A stretch of 64,000 nucleotides of DNA from Herbiconiux ginsengi (GCF_900107435.1 NZ_FNPZ01000002.1:124001-188000), one strand, 5' to 3'; positions 26,935 through 35,575 are shown, counted from the first letter of the stretch. Made by a program: numbers and translations. The notes: generated by a model from the sequence alone, not told the origin.

Positions 26935-29934
26935 ATGCCTCGTTCCGCAACCACCCTCACCGACCTCGCCCGAGTGGGCTTCGCCCGACTCGGCTGGGCC
27001 GGCGAGGAGTTGCGCGCACTGGCATCGGCGACGGAGGTCGGCCTCGACGACCTGCTGCCGTCGTTCTCGCTGGCCGCCGACCCCGATCTGGCCCTCAACG
27101 GCGTGAAGCGGATGCTGCAGCGCGCCCCGTCGATCATGACGGCCGCGTTGCACGATCCGATCGCGCGGCAGCGGGTCATCCGGGTCTTCGGAGCGTCGGA
27201 GGGGCTGACCGACTTCTTCGCCCGGCATCCGGATCAGCTGTCCGTGCTGGGTGCGGCATCGCTCCGACTCCTCGACGAGGGGGGCGCCAAACGGGAACTG
27301 CTCGCCTCCGTCGGGGCGGTCGACGGCTTCTCTGCGCTGCTGGGCGAAGACGCCTGGACCGCCCTGCGCATCCGCTACCGCGCGCTGCTGGCCCTGGTGA
27401 CGGCCTATGACCTCGAGCAGCCGAATCCCGTGGCGGGGCTCGACACCATCGCGCGAGCGTTGGCCGACCTGGCCGCCGGCGCCCTCGAAGCCTCCCTGGC
27501 CGTGGCCCGATCGCAGGTGTCGACCAAGGGGCACGGGCTCTGGTACTTCCCCGTCGAAGAGGTGCGGGCCACGCGCTTCGCCATCATCGGCATGGGCAAG
27601 GCCGGCGCCGCGGAGCTGAACTACGTCAGCGACGTCGACGTGATCTTCGTGGCGGAGGGTTCGACCACGTCCGAGATCGACCTGCCCACCTCCACCGCGG
27701 TCGAGATCGGAACCCGCCTCGCCATGGTGACGATGCGCGGCATCGGGGAGACGGGTCTCGAACCGGGCCTCTGGGAGGTCGATCCGAACCTGCGGCCCGA
27801 AGGCAAGGCCGGCGCGCTGGTGCGATCGCTCGAGTCGCACGCGGCCTACTACGACCGGTGGGCCAAGAACTGGGAGTTCCAGGCCCTGCTGAAGGCCCGG
27901 CCGCTCGCCGGCGACGCCGCCCTCGGTGAGGACTACACCCGCGTCGTGGCGCCGAAGGTGTGGTCGAGTGCCTCGCGCGAGAACTTCGTCGAGTCGGTGC
28001 AGCGGATGCGCGAACGCGTCACCGAGCACATCAAACCCGACGACGTGGAATACCAGTTGAAGCTCGGCCCCGGCGGCCTGCGCGACATCGAGTTCACCGT
28101 TCAGCTGCTGCAGCTCGTGCACGGCCAGGTCGACGAGAGCGTGCGGCAACGCGGCACGCTGCCCGCGCTGGCGGCCCTGGCCGAGGGCGGCTACATCGGC
28201 CGGGTGGAGTCGGTGGAGTTCGCGCAGGACTACCGCATCCTGCGCCTGCTGGAGCACCGGATGCAGCTGCGCCAACTCAGTCGCACCCACCTGATGCCCC
28301 GCGACGAGGCGGAACAGCGAGTGCTTGCCCGCGGCAGCGGCCTCGCCACCAGCGCCGACGAGTTGATCGGGCGCTGGACCGACATCAAGGTGCGGGTGCG
28401 CAACCTGCACGAGCGCCTGTTCTACCGGCCGCTGCTCGCCGCCGTGGCGGCGCTCTCGCCCGACGAGCAGGCGCTCACCAGCGCCCAGGCCGAAGCGCGG
28501 TTGGCGGCCATCGGATTCCAGAACCCCGCCGGCGCGCTCGGCCACATCGCGGCGATGACAGCGGGCGTCTCGCGACGGGCGGCCATCCAGCGCACCCTGC
28601 TGCCGGTGATGCTGCAATGGTTCGCGAACGGCCCCGATCCGGACTACGGGCTGCTCGCGTTCCGGAGGCTCTCCGACACGCTCGGGGAGAGCTACTGGTT
28701 CCTCCGAATGCTGCGCGATTCCTCGGGCGCGGCTGCGCGGCTCACGCAGGTGCTCTCGGGCTCGCGTTTCGTGGGGGAGCTGCTCGAGCGCATCCCGGAG
28801 GCAGCCGCCTGGCTCGAGAACGACGAGGAGTTGCGCCCGCGCGGAATGGCGGTGCTCGAAGACGAGACGCGGGCCATCGTGGCCCGCCACGACACTCCGG
28901 ATGCCGCGGCGATGGCCTTGCGCACCCTGCGGCGCCGTGAGGTGCTGCGCCTCGCGATCGCGTCGATCCTCGGCATCGTGACGGTGGAGGAGCTCGGCCG
29001 GGGTCTCACCGACATCACGACCGTGCATCTTCAGGGAACGCTGAGTGTCATCCGGCAGTCCGCGGCACTCGTCAACGGCGACGGCATCGAGTTCGCGATC
29101 ATCGGCATGGGCCGCTACGGCGGCGGTGAGCTGGGCTTCGGGTCGGATGCCGACGTGCTCTACGTCTACCGCCCGGTGCGGGTCGACAAGCCCACCGCGC
29201 AGTCCGTCGCCCAGTTCATCGTGAACGAACTGGTGCGGCTCACGGATGACGCGCGCCTGCCGCTCGACCTCGACATCGATCTCCGGCCCGAGGGCAAGAA
29301 CGGCCCCGCCGTGCGCTCGCTCGACTCCTATGCCGCCTACTACGAACGCTGGTCGCTGACCTGGGAGGCGCAGGCGCTGCTGCGGGCGAACGGGGTGGCC
29401 GGTGATCGTGCGCTGATCGAGTCGTTCCACGCGCTGGCCGACACCGTGCGGTATCCGCGAGCGATCTCGGAGACCGAGATCCGCGAGGTGAAGCGCATCA
29501 AGGCGCGAGTGGAGAAGGAGCGGCTGCCGCAGGGCGCCGATCCGGCCCGGCACCTGAAGCTCGGGCGGGGTTCGCTCTCCGACGTCGAATGGTATGTGCA
29601 GCTGCTGCAGCTGCAGCACGCCGCGCGTTTGCCGGAGCTGCGCACGACCTCGACGCTGGCGGCCCTGTCGGCGGCCGAGGATGCCTCGCTCATCAACCAC
29701 GACGACGCCCGCAAACTGCACGACGCGTGGATCTTCGCCTCCCGCGCGCGCTCGGCGATGACGCTGTGGACCAACAAGACCTCCGACGTGCTGCCCGCCG
29801 ATCGCCGCCAGCTCGAGGGTGTGGCGAGGCTGATGGAGTACCCGCCGGGCTCCGCGACCCAGCTCGAGGAGGACTACCTCGGTGTGACGCGCCGTGCACG
29901 AACGGTCTTCGAACGCCTCTTCTACGGGGTCTGA
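26935..29934 (+). CDS. glnE: Glutamine synthetase adenylyltransferase
   Basis: 999 residues, the two-lobe bifunctional enzyme. The N-terminal nucleotidyltransferase lobe has GMGKAGAAELNYVSDVDVIFV and the C-terminal lobe GMGRYGGGELGFGSDADVLYV; each has the paired Asp metal ligands. LRPEGKAG and LRPEGKNG repeat in the two lobes. It adds and removes AMP on GlnA1, whose target Tyr402 is in this window. Its order after glnA2 is the usual actinobacterial one; glnA1 would be next but is now 11 kb away. Confidence 0.96.
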   Translation: MPRSATTLTDLARVGFARLGWAGEELRALASATEVGLDDLLPSFSLAADPDLALNGVKRMLQRAPSIMTAALHDPIARQRVIRVFGASEGLTDFFARHPDQLSVLGAASLRLLDEGGAKRELLASVGAVDGFSALLGEDAWTALRIRYRALLALVTAYDLEQPNPVAGLDTIARALADLAAGALEASLAVARSQVSTKGHGLWYFPVEEVRATRFAIIGMGKAGAAELNYVSDVDVIFVAEGSTTSEIDLPTSTAVEIGTRLAMVTMRGIGETGLEPGLWEVDPNLRPEGKAGALVRSLESHAAYYDRWAKNWEFQALLKARPLAGDAALGEDYTRVVAPKVWSSASRENFVESVQRMRERVTEHIKPDDVEYQLKLGPGGLRDIEFTVQLLQLVHGQVDESVRQRGTLPALAALAEGGYIGRVESVEFAQDYRILRLLEHRMQLRQLSRTHLMPRDEAEQRVLARGSGLATSADELIGRWTDIKVRVRNLHERLFYRPLLAAVAALSPDEQALTSAQAEARLAAIGFQNPAGALGHIAAMTAGVSRRAAIQRTLLPVMLQWFANGPDPDYGLLAFRRLSDTLGESYWFLRMLRDSSGAAARLTQVLSGSRFVGELLERIPEAAAWLENDEELRPRGMAVLEDETRAIVARHDTPDAAAMALRTLRRREVLRLAIASILGIVTVEELGRGLTDITTVHLQGTLSVIRQSAALVNGDGIEFAIIGMGRYGGGELGFGSDADVLYVYRPVRVDKPTAQSVAQFIVNELVRLTDDARLPLDLDIDLRPEGKNGPAVRSLDSYAAYYERWSLTWEAQALLRANGVAGDRALIESFHALADTVRYPRAISETEIREVKRIKARVEKERLPQGADPARHLKLGRGSLSDVEWYVQLLQLQHAARLPELRTTSTLAALSAAEDASLINHDDARKLHDAWIFASRARSAMTLWTNKTSDVLPADRRQLEGVARLMEYPPGSATQLEEDYLGVTRRARTVFERLFYGV

Positions 29935-29940
29935 CGTGTG

Positions 29941-30177
29941 CTATCGCAAGGCGGGGTGGTCGCGCCAAGCCGGCATGCCGGACATGAACTCTCGAGTCTG
30001 CGCCTCGGCCTCAGCGCGGGACTGACCCGGGTTCGAGCGCTGCTGCCACGAGACCATGGCGGCGAAACGGGTGTCGAAATCCTGCAGCGCGCCGTATTCG
30101 TCTGTGCAGTATTCGCAGTAGCGCCCGGTTTCGATCGGCATGCTGCAGCTCTCGCAGGTGGCGGTGTTCGTTGACAT
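29941..30177 (-). CDS. Small zinc-ribbon protein
   Basis: 78 residues. Cysteines in CESCSMPI and CEYCTDEYG form a CxxC-CxxC zinc site in the first 35 residues. The rest is a helical DFDTRFAAMVSW-type tail found in the putative zinc-ribbon (PF12674-like) proteins. The ATG at 30177 has GAGAGG upstream; the longer frame overlaps marR. It follows marR by 13 bp and is probably in its operon. Function unknown. Confidence 0.75.
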   Translation of the reverse strand: MSTNTATCESCSMPIETGRYCEYCTDEYGALQDFDTRFAAMVSWQQRSNPGQSRAEAEAQTREFMSGMPAWRDHPALR

Positions 30178-30190
30178 GGAGTGGATCCTC

Positions 30191-30715
30191 TCAGGGGTGA
30201 CGTGAATGGGCTCGGGCAGGAGGTGCTGCGGACTCGAGTGCGTCGCGCGGCGGCTCGGCTGCGACCACGAGTTCGTCGAGCGCAGCCAGGATGGCATCGG
30301 TCTGCTCCCGGCCCAGGCGGGCCAAGGCATGGGCGAGCAGCTCGTGACTCAGCACCGAGGCGTCGCGACGCAGGGCGGCGACCCCGGCCGGGGTGAGCCA
30401 CACGAGAACGCGCCGTCGATCATCGACATCACGGCGGCGCTCGACGAGGCCGTTGTGTTCCAGCTGCGTCATGATGTCGCTCACCACCGACTGCGCACGC
30501 CGGAGGTGACGGGATGCGTCGCCGATGGTGACGGGCCCGCTGAAGGAGAGGTGCCGCAACACGGCGCGGGAGACGCCCGACAGCTCGTGGTCGGTTCCGT
30601 CACGGCGATGGAAGGCGAGGTAGACCCGTTGGAACGCGTCGTCGAAGCGCTCGGCGCTCACGAGGAATGGTTCGTCGATCGACATGCCACTCAGCATCGT
30701 GGTTCGGTGATCCAT
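30191..30715 (-). CDS. MarR family transcriptional regulator
   Basis: 174 residues. The winged helix is shown by VSRAVLRHLSFSGPVTIGDASRHL, then QSVVSDIMTQLEHNGLVERRRDVDDRRRVLVWLT, the MarR wing signature DDRR. The start is uncertain: TTG at 30721, ATG at 30715 and ATG at 30685 are in frame. It probably controls itself and the downstream zinc-ribbon gene. The ligand is unknown. Confidence 0.82.
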   Translation of the reverse strand: MDHRTTMLSGMSIDEPFLVSAERFDDAFQRVYLAFHRRDGTDHELSGVSRAVLRHLSFSGPVTIGDASRHLRRAQSVVSDIMTQLEHNGLVERRRDVDDRRRVLVWLTPAGVAALRRDASVLSHELLAHALARLGREQTDAILAALDELVVAAEPPRDALESAAPPARAHSRHP

Positions 30716-30801
30716 CGTCAATCCCGATACATCTCCGCCGATCTCGTCGGCGTGGATGGAAAGTCCAAGGGCCTCGAAGGTCGGATTCTGCGGTCTCCGC
30801 G

Positions 30802-31509
30802 TCAGAGCGCGATGGTCTTGACGACCTCGGGCTGTCGGCGCGCCCAGAAGGTTTCGATGTCTTTCCGGGGGAGTGGGAGTGAGGGGTCGTCTTCGACGTC
30901 GTCGAGGAAGCCGAGGCCGCGCACCACGTTTGCGATGACGCCGGCGGCGGCTACGGGTCGGTACTTCTGCACGAGTAGGTTCAGACCTTCTTCGATGGAG
31001 ATGTACTCGTCGAGGACCATGAGGTCGAAGTAGTCGCGGAGTGCACCGCGATCCTGGATGACCTTGAGCTTCGTAGCGAGCACGTCGGCAAGACTCGCCA
31101 GACGGACACCGCCGAACTGCGTGGTCGGTTCGAGGAGTTGCTGAGACGAGGCGTCGAGGAACTGCACTTTCGTGTCCTCGAAGATCCCGTTGAGCGTCCC
31201 CTCCTCGGCAAGCGTCGGTGCGAACGTTCCCACTGTGTTCAGCGCCTCGCTAAGGGCGCGGACGTCGAATTGATTCTCGGTGAAGAAGTCGAGGTCGCGG
31301 CTTACTCGGTGCTGCAGGTGTGCGGTGAGCGCGGTGCCGCCGGAGAGGTAGGCAACCGGCGGCACGACAGGAGCGAGCGTGCGCCACGCAGCTAAAGTGC
31401 GCGCGGGGAGAAACGACGCGAGCGATGACAGGTGATCCAGGTCGGCTTCTGACGCTGCGTGCGTCTCGAGTCTGTGGTGTCCGTCGTTCTCACGTGGCTG
31501 CTCAATCAT
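30802..31509 (-). CDS. AbiEii-like nucleotidyltransferase toxin
   Basis: 235 residues. The nucleotidyltransferase signature is YLSGGTALTAHLQHRVSRDLDFF, with the paired Asp of the DNA polymerase-beta fold, then ATKLKVIQDRGALRDYFDLM. This is the AbiEii/AbiGii toxin family, thought to transfer nucleotides to RNA. Its start overlaps the stop of the upstream gene by 8 bp, as in bicistronic toxin-antitoxin operons. It lies just outside the left attachment site of the integrated element. Confidence 0.82.
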   Translation of the reverse strand: MIEQPRENDGHHRLETHAASEADLDHLSSLASFLPARTLAAWRTLAPVVPPVAYLSGGTALTAHLQHRVSRDLDFFTENQFDVRALSEALNTVGTFAPTLAEEGTLNGIFEDTKVQFLDASSQQLLEPTTQFGGVRLASLADVLATKLKVIQDRGALRDYFDLMVLDEYISIEEGLNLLVQKYRPVAAAGVIANVVRGLGFLDDVEDDPSLPLPRKDIETFWARRQPEVVKTIAL

Positions 31510-32194
31510 GGTGTGACCAGTTTTCGACCAGTGCCTTCGTGCGGGGGTTCACCCCGCGTCGGGACATCGCCGTTTGGATGTCGGTGGGGGAGATGTTGGC
31601 GAGCGCCCACCTCCATGCCCGAATGTCGGGCGCCTCAAGCAAGCGGCCCGCCATATAGCTGCCGTCGGCTTCGGGGGTGAGCTTCGAGGCGTCGGCGTTC
31701 CAGAAAAGGTGGCGAAGCGAACGTGGCAGCGGAGCCCGGGCGGCTTCTTGCGGTCGAGGTAGTCGCGTGCGCCGTACGGCGCGTCGGAGCTCCTCCGGCC
31801 AGACCGCGGTATCGGTCTTCCACCGCAACTCTCGTTTTGCGCGTCCGCTGGCGATCTCAGAAGGTACTCGGGTGACGAGTCGTCGCGCTTCGAGCGCACG
31901 GAGCGCTCTTGTCGCCGTGGTCGGGCTCAGACCTCCCTGGACCGCCACACTTCGCGCGCTCGGCAAGCCGAGCGGAGCGCGTGAGAGGGCAGCAAGCACC
32001 CGAAGCTCGGAGGCTGGGGTTTCATGCTGCGGTGCAGAACCATGCGCCGCGAGAAGGCGCTCCGATGCACCATCAGGGATCCGGCGCGTGTGGCCGCGAC
32101 CCGGGTGTGGGACACCGAGGGCGTCGAGGGCACGATGCACCGTGGGAAGGCTCACGCCGAGCTCCCTCGCCATCTGCGGCGCAGTAGTGTCCAT
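31502..32194 (-). CDS. Putative antitoxin with two helix-turn-helix regions
   Basis: 230 residues. The N-terminus (MARELGVSLPTVHRALDALG) is a helix-turn-helix. A second winged helix lies near residues 68-115 (ELRVLAALSRAPLG, GGLSPTTATRALRALEARRL). The C-terminal part is basic and unassigned. Being first in an overlapping operon with an AbiEii-like toxin, it is the likely cognate antitoxin and autorepressor. It does not clearly match AbiEi by eye, so the call rests on context. Its ATG may be the first transcribed base. Confidence 0.62.
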   Translation of the reverse strand: MDTTAPQMARELGVSLPTVHRALDALGVPHPGRGHTRRIPDGASERLLAAHGSAPQHETPASELRVLAALSRAPLGLPSARSVAVQGGLSPTTATRALRALEARRLVTRVPSEIASGRAKRELRWKTDTAVWPEELRRAVRRTRLPRPQEAARAPLPRSLRHLFWNADASKLTPEADGSYMAGRLLEAPDIRAWRWALANISPTDIQTAMSRRGVNPRTKALVENWSHHD

Positions 32195-32199
32195 AACGT

Positions 32200-32216
32200 T
32201 ATTCTACTCGGAGTAG
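32200..32216 (-). promoter_or_regulatory. -10 element and palindromic operator of the AbiE-like operon
   Basis: On the minus strand TAGAAT ends six bases before the ATG at 32194, a spacing expected for a leaderless transcript. It is preceded by the palindrome CTACTC-C-GAGTAG (32204-32216), which overlaps the -10. A DNA-binding antitoxin on this site would block transcription. Confidence 0.5.
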
Positions 32217-32306
32217 CGAGATCGACGGCGAGGGCGCCGGCACCCTGCGCGAGATGCGCACAGGGCGCTGACGAGCGCCAACGGGGAGCAACGAGGTGCC
32301 AGGAAG

Positions 32307-32352
32307 CATGAAGCCCCGGCTTCCCTTGTTCCAGGGAAGCCGGGGCTTCATG
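32307..32352. terminator. 20-bp perfect hairpin, likely former glnA terminator
   Basis: Bases 32307-32326 pair perfectly with 32333-32352 around a six-base loop. It lies about 60 bp outside the left attachment site. If the element is removed, it sits about 60 bp downstream of the glnA1 stop, so it was probably the glnA1 terminator. The antitoxin gene on the other side reads away from it. Confidence 0.75.
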
Positions 32353-32412
32353 AGGTGGTACCTGTTGCGCGCTGTTGCCGTGCGTCGGGTCCCGTGGGCC
32401 TTGTTGCCGCTC

Positions 32413-32439
32413 GCTACACGCCGTAGTACAGCTCGTACT
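32413..32439. repeat. attL core, 27-bp direct repeat
   Basis: Identical to 41331-41357. It reproduces 23 bp of glnA1 coding end plus its stop codon (CTA on this strand at bases 2-4 of the repeat). Bases on both sides differ between the copies, so 27 bp is the full identity. Confidence 0.92.
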
Positions 32440-32542
32440 ATTGACGACTAGTTGGCTGCTGTTGTGAGCATCCAACTTCCGCGTGATTCCGGGCATCTGC
32501 AATGGTGAAGCGTTGTGCGAGATTGGGCTAGATGGAGAATGC

Positions 32543-32565
32543 TGCGGACTTTTTGCGGACTAGAG
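32543..32565. repeat. Left arm-type repeat of the element
   Basis: A 23-bp sequence identical to 41276-41298, in the same orientation. It contains GCGGAC twice, 11 bp apart. It lies 103 bp inside attL and overlaps the end of xis. It is likely an integrase arm-binding site. Confidence 0.7.
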
Positions 32566-32814
32566 CCGGGTTCGAATGAACGCCTCAAGGTCGCTTCGCC
32601 GAATTCTCATCTTCCGTCGAGTGCCAGAGAGCGACACCGCCGCCAGTTCGCCGTCAGCAACGCGGTCGTACACATAATCAGGCGATGTTGAAAGAAGGGC
32701 AGCCACGGCGCCGATAGTTAGAAGCTCAAGCGGATCATGGGCCGAGAGCCGGTTCGGCGGAAGCCTAGACACTTCCTCGCGAACGATGTCTCTGATGATC
32801 GATTCGATAGTCAT
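32560..32814 (-). CDS. xis: Excisionase-like HTH protein
   Basis: 84 residues from MTIESIIRD (an alternative ATG is four codons upstream). Residues ~30-80 are a MerR-like/helix_turn_helix_17 fold: LLTIGAVAALLSTSPDYVYDRVADGELAAV, then RIRRSDLEAFIRTRL. Such proteins are recombination directionality factors or small repressors. It is the gene nearest attL, and its stop overlaps the arm repeat. The upstream small gene overlaps its possible start, so they are coupled. A second similar gene is at 39452, so either could be the true Xis. Confidence 0.78.
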   Translation of the reverse strand: MTIESIIRDIVREEVSRLPPNRLSAHDPLELLTIGAVAALLSTSPDYVYDRVADGELAAVSLSGTRRKMRIRRSDLEAFIRTRL

Positions 32815-32819
32815 GCCAA

Positions 32820-32987
32820 TCAGCATCCGTCACTTGCCGGATCAATATCGTTCCGATTCCATCGCCGCTTACGGCCGACCTTGCGGAGCACGGACGGAGG
32901 CGTACGCGAACTGGCGCCAGCACCTCGAATTTTGTGTGGCTTACAGAGCGCGCAGCCGCGCCATCGCCTGTGAGGTGAATGTGCCAT
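32820..32987 (-). CDS. Small basic protein with CxxC (GCALCKPHK)
   Basis: 55 residues with an excellent GGAAGGA site seven bases before the ATG. The sequence opens MAHSPHRRWRGCALCKPHK and ends with basic residues (VLRKVGRKRRWNRNDIDP). Similar short proteins occur in actinobacterial phages and mobile elements, often near integration or transposition genes; their function is unknown. The single CxxC plus His could bind zinc as a dimer. It overlaps the longer possible start of xis, which suggests coupled translation. Confidence 0.65.
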   Translation of the reverse strand: MAHSPHRRWRGCALCKPHKIRGAGASSRTPPSVLRKVGRKRRWNRNDIDPASDGC

Positions 32988-33047
32988 GAGTGATTCCTTC
33001 CGGTGCCTGCTCCCGCGCCGGTGGGCGGGATAGCAACGTGGCTTCAC

Positions 33048-33410
33048 TCTCTCTCATGCGTTGAGGGTATCAACATGGGTACTTTCCGCAAGGTGGGTCC
33101 GCGGTTCGTGTACCCATACCGGAATCTCAGGCGCCCTTCTGAGCGCTCGGGTAGCCGCACCATCCCCCTGTGTGGTGTCAGCCCTGCTAGGGCTTAAGGT
33201 GCCCGCTTCTGTGCTTCCTGTACCCACGTGGCATTTCACGGGATCGGGGAGAGGGAGAAGTGGGAACGCCGAGGGCTTCCCGTGGCGCTCAGGTGCAAAA
33301 ATGGTCGCGGTCACGCCCGCACCCCTGCACGGGACTGCACTAGACGGGACGAATGTGTACACGATTCCGTAATAGTGGATATGCGCGTTCTGGCTCAGTA
33401 CGGTTCAGGC
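33048..33410. other. No convincing gene, element left region
   Basis: About 360 bp with several open frames that lack start signals and look like shadows. It holds a GTGTACAC palindrome at 33355-33362 just upstream of the small rightward gene, which may be a regulatory site. Nothing else is supported. Confidence 0.5.
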
Positions 33411-33611
33411 ATGCTCACATTCCCTGTCACTGCTCTTGTCCACACCACTGACGGCCGCACGCTCGTCACCACCGATCCCGATGCTCGGTTCCTACGCAAG
33501 TGGGCCGATGGCTCTTCCGCCTGGGGCTATGACCTCTCGGTCGTTGGCTCGTTACTGCCCGTGCGACTCTACGTCGAGGACATCGCCGAGTTCGAGCTGA
33601 TTGCTTCGTAG
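33411..33611 (+). CDS. Small hypothetical protein of the element
   Basis: 66 residues from MLTFPVTALVHTTDGRTLVTT; an in-frame ATG at 33381 adds ten residues. The product is a compact mixed-fold protein (WADGSSAWGYDLSVVGSLLPVRLYVEDIAEFEL) with no Cys and no membrane segment. It is the only rightward gene between the capsid gene and xis. Codon use looks real, but I recognise no family. The Shine-Dalgarno signal is weak. Confidence 0.5.
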   Translation: MLTFPVTALVHTTDGRTLVTTDPDARFLRKWADGSSAWGYDLSVVGSLLPVRLYVEDIAEFELIAS

Positions 33612-33787
33612 CTTCACCCTCCGGGCGTAGCGGTTGGTGCGGCGACTGGCACCCCCTCCCTAAGGCGTTCTGAATTTAGGCGTGCCACCGCTTGTGCAAG
33701 CGCCGCACCGGCCCTGCTGATTGCCTTAGCCCGAGCTTTGTCTACTGCGTTCTCATCCATCTCTCAAGCTTCTGCCCGTTAACGCCG

Positions 33788-33818
33788 AATGGCCCACACC
33801 GTGAGAGTGTGGGCCATT
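33788..33818. terminator. Hairpin downstream of the capsid operon
   Basis: A 12-bp perfect stem (33788-33799 with 33807-33818) with a 7-base loop. It lies about 110 bp beyond the last gene of the leftward structural operon and beyond the end of the rightward small gene, so it can end transcription from both sides. The rest of 33612-33925 holds no gene I can support. Confidence 0.6.
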
Positions 33819-33925
33819 CATTGGGCGCTGATCAGGTCAGTGTCGGTAATCACACCGGCTCACTGATCATCCATCCGAATCACGCTGAAAGGAGAAGCGC
33901 GAACGGTGAGGTTGACGCCGGTGCT

Positions 33926-34153
33926 CTACGCGGTGGGCTTAGGCGCTGTGGCCCATTCCGGAATCGCCTCGCCTGGCACGAACACGACATCAAGGCCGGT
34001 GTCGGGATGCACGGTGTGAAGATAACCGTTAGCCAGAACAGCGGTCGCGGCTACGTGGCGCGGCCCTGACTCCCTTACGACGACGTTCTCAGCCTCGCGC
34101 GGCGTGAGCCCTGTACGCGCGGCGAGGTCTGCTACGGCTTCGCTTCGGGTCAC
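33926..34153 (-). CDS. Small phage-type protein downstream of capsid gene
   Basis: 75 residues. It begins MTRSEAVADLAARTGLTPREAENVV, a UBA-like or HTH-like helical start, followed by a beta-rich C-terminal part (LANGYLHTVHPDTGLDVVFVPG). Its ATG overlaps the capsid stop, so it is translationally coupled. By position it may be a head-completion or accessory protein, but no family is recognised. Confidence 0.6.
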   Translation of the reverse strand: MTRSEAVADLAARTGLTPREAENVVVRESGPRHVAATAVLANGYLHTVHPDTGLDVVFVPGEAIPEWATAPKPTA

Positions 34154-35457
34154 GCGGCGCCCTGCAAGCCTCGGTACACCGCAAATGCGCCGGGGCGCGC
34201 GGGCTGAATGTCGCCTCGCCAGTGGGCCACAACTCCGATCTTCCCCTCGTCGGCATAGCGCTCGTTCAGCACCTGGATGGTGAGGCCGAGGCGCTGCCCG
34301 ATGATGAGCTGCGAGAAGTCTCCCGCGAATAGGTCGGTCGCGCGGTTTGCCATCGTGCCGAGCGTGTACGACGGGATGGTGTTGCTGCTGTAGCGCGGAA
34401 CATCGGCCACGGCAGCAGGGATGCTCAGCGGCTGCCCGGTCGTGTCGTAGGCCTTGGCATACTGCTGATCGAGGCGACTGTTCCAGACGAGCCCGGTCGG
34501 GTTCTCGTTTCCGTTGCGAACTGTGTACAGCAGGTCGATGACCTCATTCCAGTACGCTCCCGTCGTCTGAGGCGTGCCATTCGCTGCGGCCGTGCCGAGC
34601 ACATTCGCGGGCTTGTTCGCGTTCAGCGCGGCAAGGATGCCCCGAGGGTTCGGAGGCGTGGGAAGGTTGATCGCACCGGCACCGGCCGTGATGGCGCCGT
34701 AGAGGGCCACCATATCGAGCTGCCCCGCGATGGCCTGAGCAATGGCCGCAGCGACGACCTGATCGGCGTTCTCGGCGTCTTGGAACCATTCGCGGGTTCC
34801 GATGACCAGCGCAGACATCGATTTCGACGTTAGTGTCACGTTGTCGAATGTGGGATCACTCGACGTGATCGCCGAGCCCTCGGCGCGGAACGCTGCGCTC
34901 GGGTCGCCCGTGATACGGCCGATGTTGACGGTCGGGGCGCCCATCGGGACGATGGTAGCCCCCGCCTGCGTCACGGCTGCTTTCGCTCGGGCCAGGTCGA
35001 TGAGCTGGCCGGCCCAATCGGTCGGGATGATCGCTGAGCCGCCCGTCGTGGTGAGGGCTCGGACCATTTCACCGACACCCGAATACTGCGCCTTGGCGAG
35101 GTCGTCACGCTCCGAACCGCGAGCTGCGACCGGGTGTGAACTGAACCGCTCATTTGACCGCAGGGCAGCGGGTGCCCCGGTGTCCACGTTGATCCAGTGC
35201 GCCGCGCTGTCGCGGCTCTCGGATTGCGAGTGTGCAAACTCGGCAATCTCGCGTTCCTGATCGAGCGAGAGGCGCAGTGACTTGATGCGCTCGGAGTAGG
35301 CCGCGTGGTCGGCCTCGGCGCGCTCCCAGGTCTGCCGCTCTTCGGCGGTGAACTCGCGGGTCTGCGCGATTTCGGCCAGCGGCTTGGCGGTGTTCTCCCA
35401 CGCGGCGGCACGCTCGTCCATGATGCGCTTGATGTTGGTTGCGATGGCTGATGTCAT
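34150..35457 (-). CDS. Phage major capsid protein, HK97-like
   Basis: 435 residues. The first ~90 residues are a charged helical scaffold-like region (MDERAAAWENTAKPLAEIAQ). The HK97 fold then follows, with EMVRALTT near residue 120, IPTDWAGQLIDLARAKAAV and IGTREWFQDAENADQVVAAA. A C-terminal SQLIIGQRLGLTIQVLNERYADEGKIGVV stretch (shown in part) is typical of these capsids. In HK97-type heads the N-terminal region is removed by a protease; none is encoded here. GAAAGGGGA precedes the ATG. Confidence 0.88.
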   Translation of the reverse strand: MTSAIATNIKRIMDERAAAWENTAKPLAEIAQTREFTAEERQTWERAEADHAAYSERIKSLRLSLDQEREIAEFAHSQSESRDSAAHWINVDTGAPAALRSNERFSSHPVAARGSERDDLAKAQYSGVGEMVRALTTTGGSAIIPTDWAGQLIDLARAKAAVTQAGATIVPMGAPTVNIGRITGDPSAAFRAEGSAITSSDPTFDNVTLTSKSMSALVIGTREWFQDAENADQVVAAAIAQAIAGQLDMVALYGAITAGAGAINLPTPPNPRGILAALNANKPANVLGTAAANGTPQTTGAYWNEVIDLLYTVRNGNENPTGLVWNSRLDQQYAKAYDTTGQPLSIPAAVADVPRYSSNTIPSYTLGTMANRATDLFAGDFSQLIIGQRLGLTIQVLNERYADEGKIGVVAHWRGDIQPARPGAFAVYRGLQGAA

Positions 35458-35544
35458 TCAGTTTCCCCTTTCGAGGGCGATTGAGGCCTGCAGGTGCAGG
35501 CCCGCGTTGATCACCCGGCGGGTGGCCGGGTGGGTACTGCTGGG

Positions 35545-35572
35545 GTGTGCCCACGGCCAACCGTGGGCACAC
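35545..35572 (-). terminator. Hairpin between tape measure and capsid genes
   Basis: A 12-bp perfect stem (35545-35556 with 35561-35572) with a CCAA loop starts three bases after the tape-measure stop. It may reduce read-through, so that the capsid gene would need its own promoter in the following ~85 bp, or it may stabilise the upstream mRNA. Confidence 0.6.
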
Positions 35573-35575
35573 GCT

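Noticed and set aside
30802-32194. AbiE-like pair as cargo of the integrated element
   Set aside because: It lies outside the 27-bp attachment repeats and outside the probable former glnA1 terminator, so it is a separate acquisition.
33692-34069. Rightward 125-codon open frame
   Set aside because: It crosses the 33788-33818 hairpin and overlaps the small gene coupled to the capsid gene; no ribosome site and no recognisable composition.
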